A stretch of DNA of 15,572 nucleotides, from contig JBBRWI010000079.1 of assembly GCA_038249305.1 (NCBI GenBank), positions 1 through 15,572 on the forward strand. The letters run 5' to 3'. This stretch comes from Humitalea sp038249305 (GTDB lineage: Bacteria; Pseudomonadota; Alphaproteobacteria; Acetobacterales; Acetobacteraceae). The translations under genes and the position numbers were made by a program. A model generated the notes under the pieces. The model had not been told where the DNA came from. It saw only the letters and a program-made list of their open reading frames with translations, and made no database searches. This document shows, piece by piece, positions 14,889-15,572 of the stretch (positions are counted from its first letter, which is position 1; each line of letters starts with the position of its first letter).

Positions 14889-14918
14889 TTTGCCGAGGTT
14901 GGGTTTGCCGAGGTGGGG
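14889..14918. repeat. 15-bp tandem direct repeat upstream of nudC
   Basis: Two adjacent copies of a 15-base unit, TTTGCCGAGGTTGGG and TTTGCCGAGGTGGGG, differ at one position. They lie midway in the 81-bp gap between the phosphoribosyltransferase and nudC, where promoters of both must sit. A tandem regulator site or a recent slippage duplication are both possible. Confidence 0.6.
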
Positions 14919-14942
14919 CTTGCGTGGCAATAAAGCCAAGCC

Positions 14943-15572
14943 ATGCTCTCGATCCCCGCCAGCCGCCTCAACGCCTATACCGGCAGCCCGATCGACCGGG
15001 TCAGCAACCGCCGCGACGACGCCGCCTTCCTGGCCGCCGCCCTGGCCGACCCGGCAGCCCTGTTCGCCCCCGTCTGGCGCGGCCGCAGCCTGATGCGCGG
15101 CGTGGCGGAGGGCGCGCCGGAGGCAGTGTTCCTCTCGCCGGCCGCGGCCGACGCGGTGCGCATGGCCGGCGGCCCCTGGGCCTTGCTCGGGATGTGGCAG
15201 GATCGCCCGGTCTTCGCCGTCGATTGCTCAGCCGCCGAGGACCCGCTGCCGCTGCTGCCGCCGGACCTCGGGGGTTTCGCCGATCTGCGCGCCGTCGCGG
15301 GGCTGCTGCCGGGCGGTGAGGCCAGCGTGCTCGCCCATGCGCGCGGCCTGATGCACTGGCGCACGCGGAACCGCTTCTGCGGCGTCTGCGGGGCCACCTG
15401 CGAACCGCGCAACGCCGGCAATGCGATGACCTGCACGGGCTGCGGCGCGCAGCATTTCCCGCGCACCGACCCCGCGGTCATCATGCTGGTGGTGCGGGGC
15501 GATCATTGCCTGCTCGGCCATTCGCAGCGGTTTCCGCTGGTGACGATGTATTCGACCCTGGCGGGCTTCGTC
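14943..15572 (+). CDS. nudC: NAD(+) diphosphatase / NAD-cap RNA decapping enzyme NudC, 3'-truncated by the window edge
   Basis: NudC hydrolyses NADH to NMNH and AMP and removes NAD caps from RNA 5' ends. The 210 visible residues start MLSIPASRLNAYTG. They have the N-terminal NUDIX-like domain (about 15-125) and the typical ARGLMHWRTRNRFCGVCG. The zinc ribbon has cysteines at 146, 149, 164 and 167, and QHFPRTDPAVIMLVV (170-184) follows. The last visible residues STLAGFV run straight into where the Nudix box (GFVExGE...) should start, so the catalytic glutamates lie beyond the window. ATG 14943 is preceded by only a weak ribosome binding site, but the length to the zinc ribbon fits the family. 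It diverges from the phosphoribosyltransferase gene. Identification is firm although the catalytic part is not seen. Confidence 0.95.
   Translation, partial: MLSIPASRLNAYTGSPIDRVSNRRDDAAFLAAALADPAALFAPVWRGRSLMRGVAEGAPEAVFLSPAAADAVRMAGGPWALLGMWQDRPVFAVDCSAAEDPLPLLPPDLGGFADLRAVAGLLPGGEASVLAHARGLMHWRTRNRFCGVCGATCEPRNAGNAMTCTGCGAQHFPRTDPAVIMLVVRGDHCLLGHSQRFPLVTMYSTLAGFV

Noticed and set aside
1..15572. Mobile elements, CRISPR arrays, tRNA or rRNA genes, defence islands
   Set aside because: I found no transposase or integrase motifs, regularly spaced repeats, tRNA-like folds or defence-related domains; all sizeable stretches are explained by housekeeping, transport and metabolic genes.

Overview
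The window reads as chromosomal DNA from a GC-rich alphaproteobacterium. The best guess is Rhodospirillales, Acetobacteraceae (Roseomonas-like), from the style of the RpoA, L17 and TRAP proteins. That placement is inference. The alpha operon order adk-rpsM-rpsK-rpoA-rplQ, with no rpsD, fits Alphaproteobacteria. Coding density is very high, starts are often GTG or TTG, and there are no tRNAs, rRNAs, insertion sequences, CRISPR arrays or signs of recent transfer.

Region 1 (1-3116, + strand) is the end of the ribosomal protein cluster: the 3' part of adk, then rpsM (GTG start), rpsK, rpoA (TTG start) and rplQ. It is closed by a perfect 15-bp GCAA-loop terminator. Region 2 (3158-6418, + strand) is a two-gene unit: an MsrQ/YedZ-like haem b membrane protein without its MsrP partner, then a xanthine dehydrogenase/CoxL-type molybdopterin subunit of the AYRGAGR (form II) class without its FeS or FAD subunits.

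Region 3 (6419-10534, - strand) is a TRAP uptake operon read dctP-dctQ-dctM, then a divergent hydratase-fold protein of the MhpD / 2-keto-4-pentenoate hydratase family that seems to have lost its metal ligands. Four-base ATGA overlaps couple Q to M and M to the hydratase-like gene. A hairpin plus T6 tract between dctP and dctQ looks like an attenuator that would let the binding protein be made in excess. A candidate promoter with an embedded inverted repeat lies in front of dctP.

Region 4 (10604-15572) holds a YbiO-like MscS-family mechanosensitive channel (-), a divergent MFS transporter (+), a type I phosphoribosyltransferase (-) whose 3' end overlaps the MFS gene by 38 bp, and the 5' part of nudC (+), cut by the window edge just before its Nudix box.

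Most of the window is ordinary. The parts most worth a second look are the metal-ligand-less hydratase homologue tied to a TakP-like TRAP system, and the pairing of an orphan MsrQ-like cytochrome with an orphan molybdenum hydroxylase subunit.
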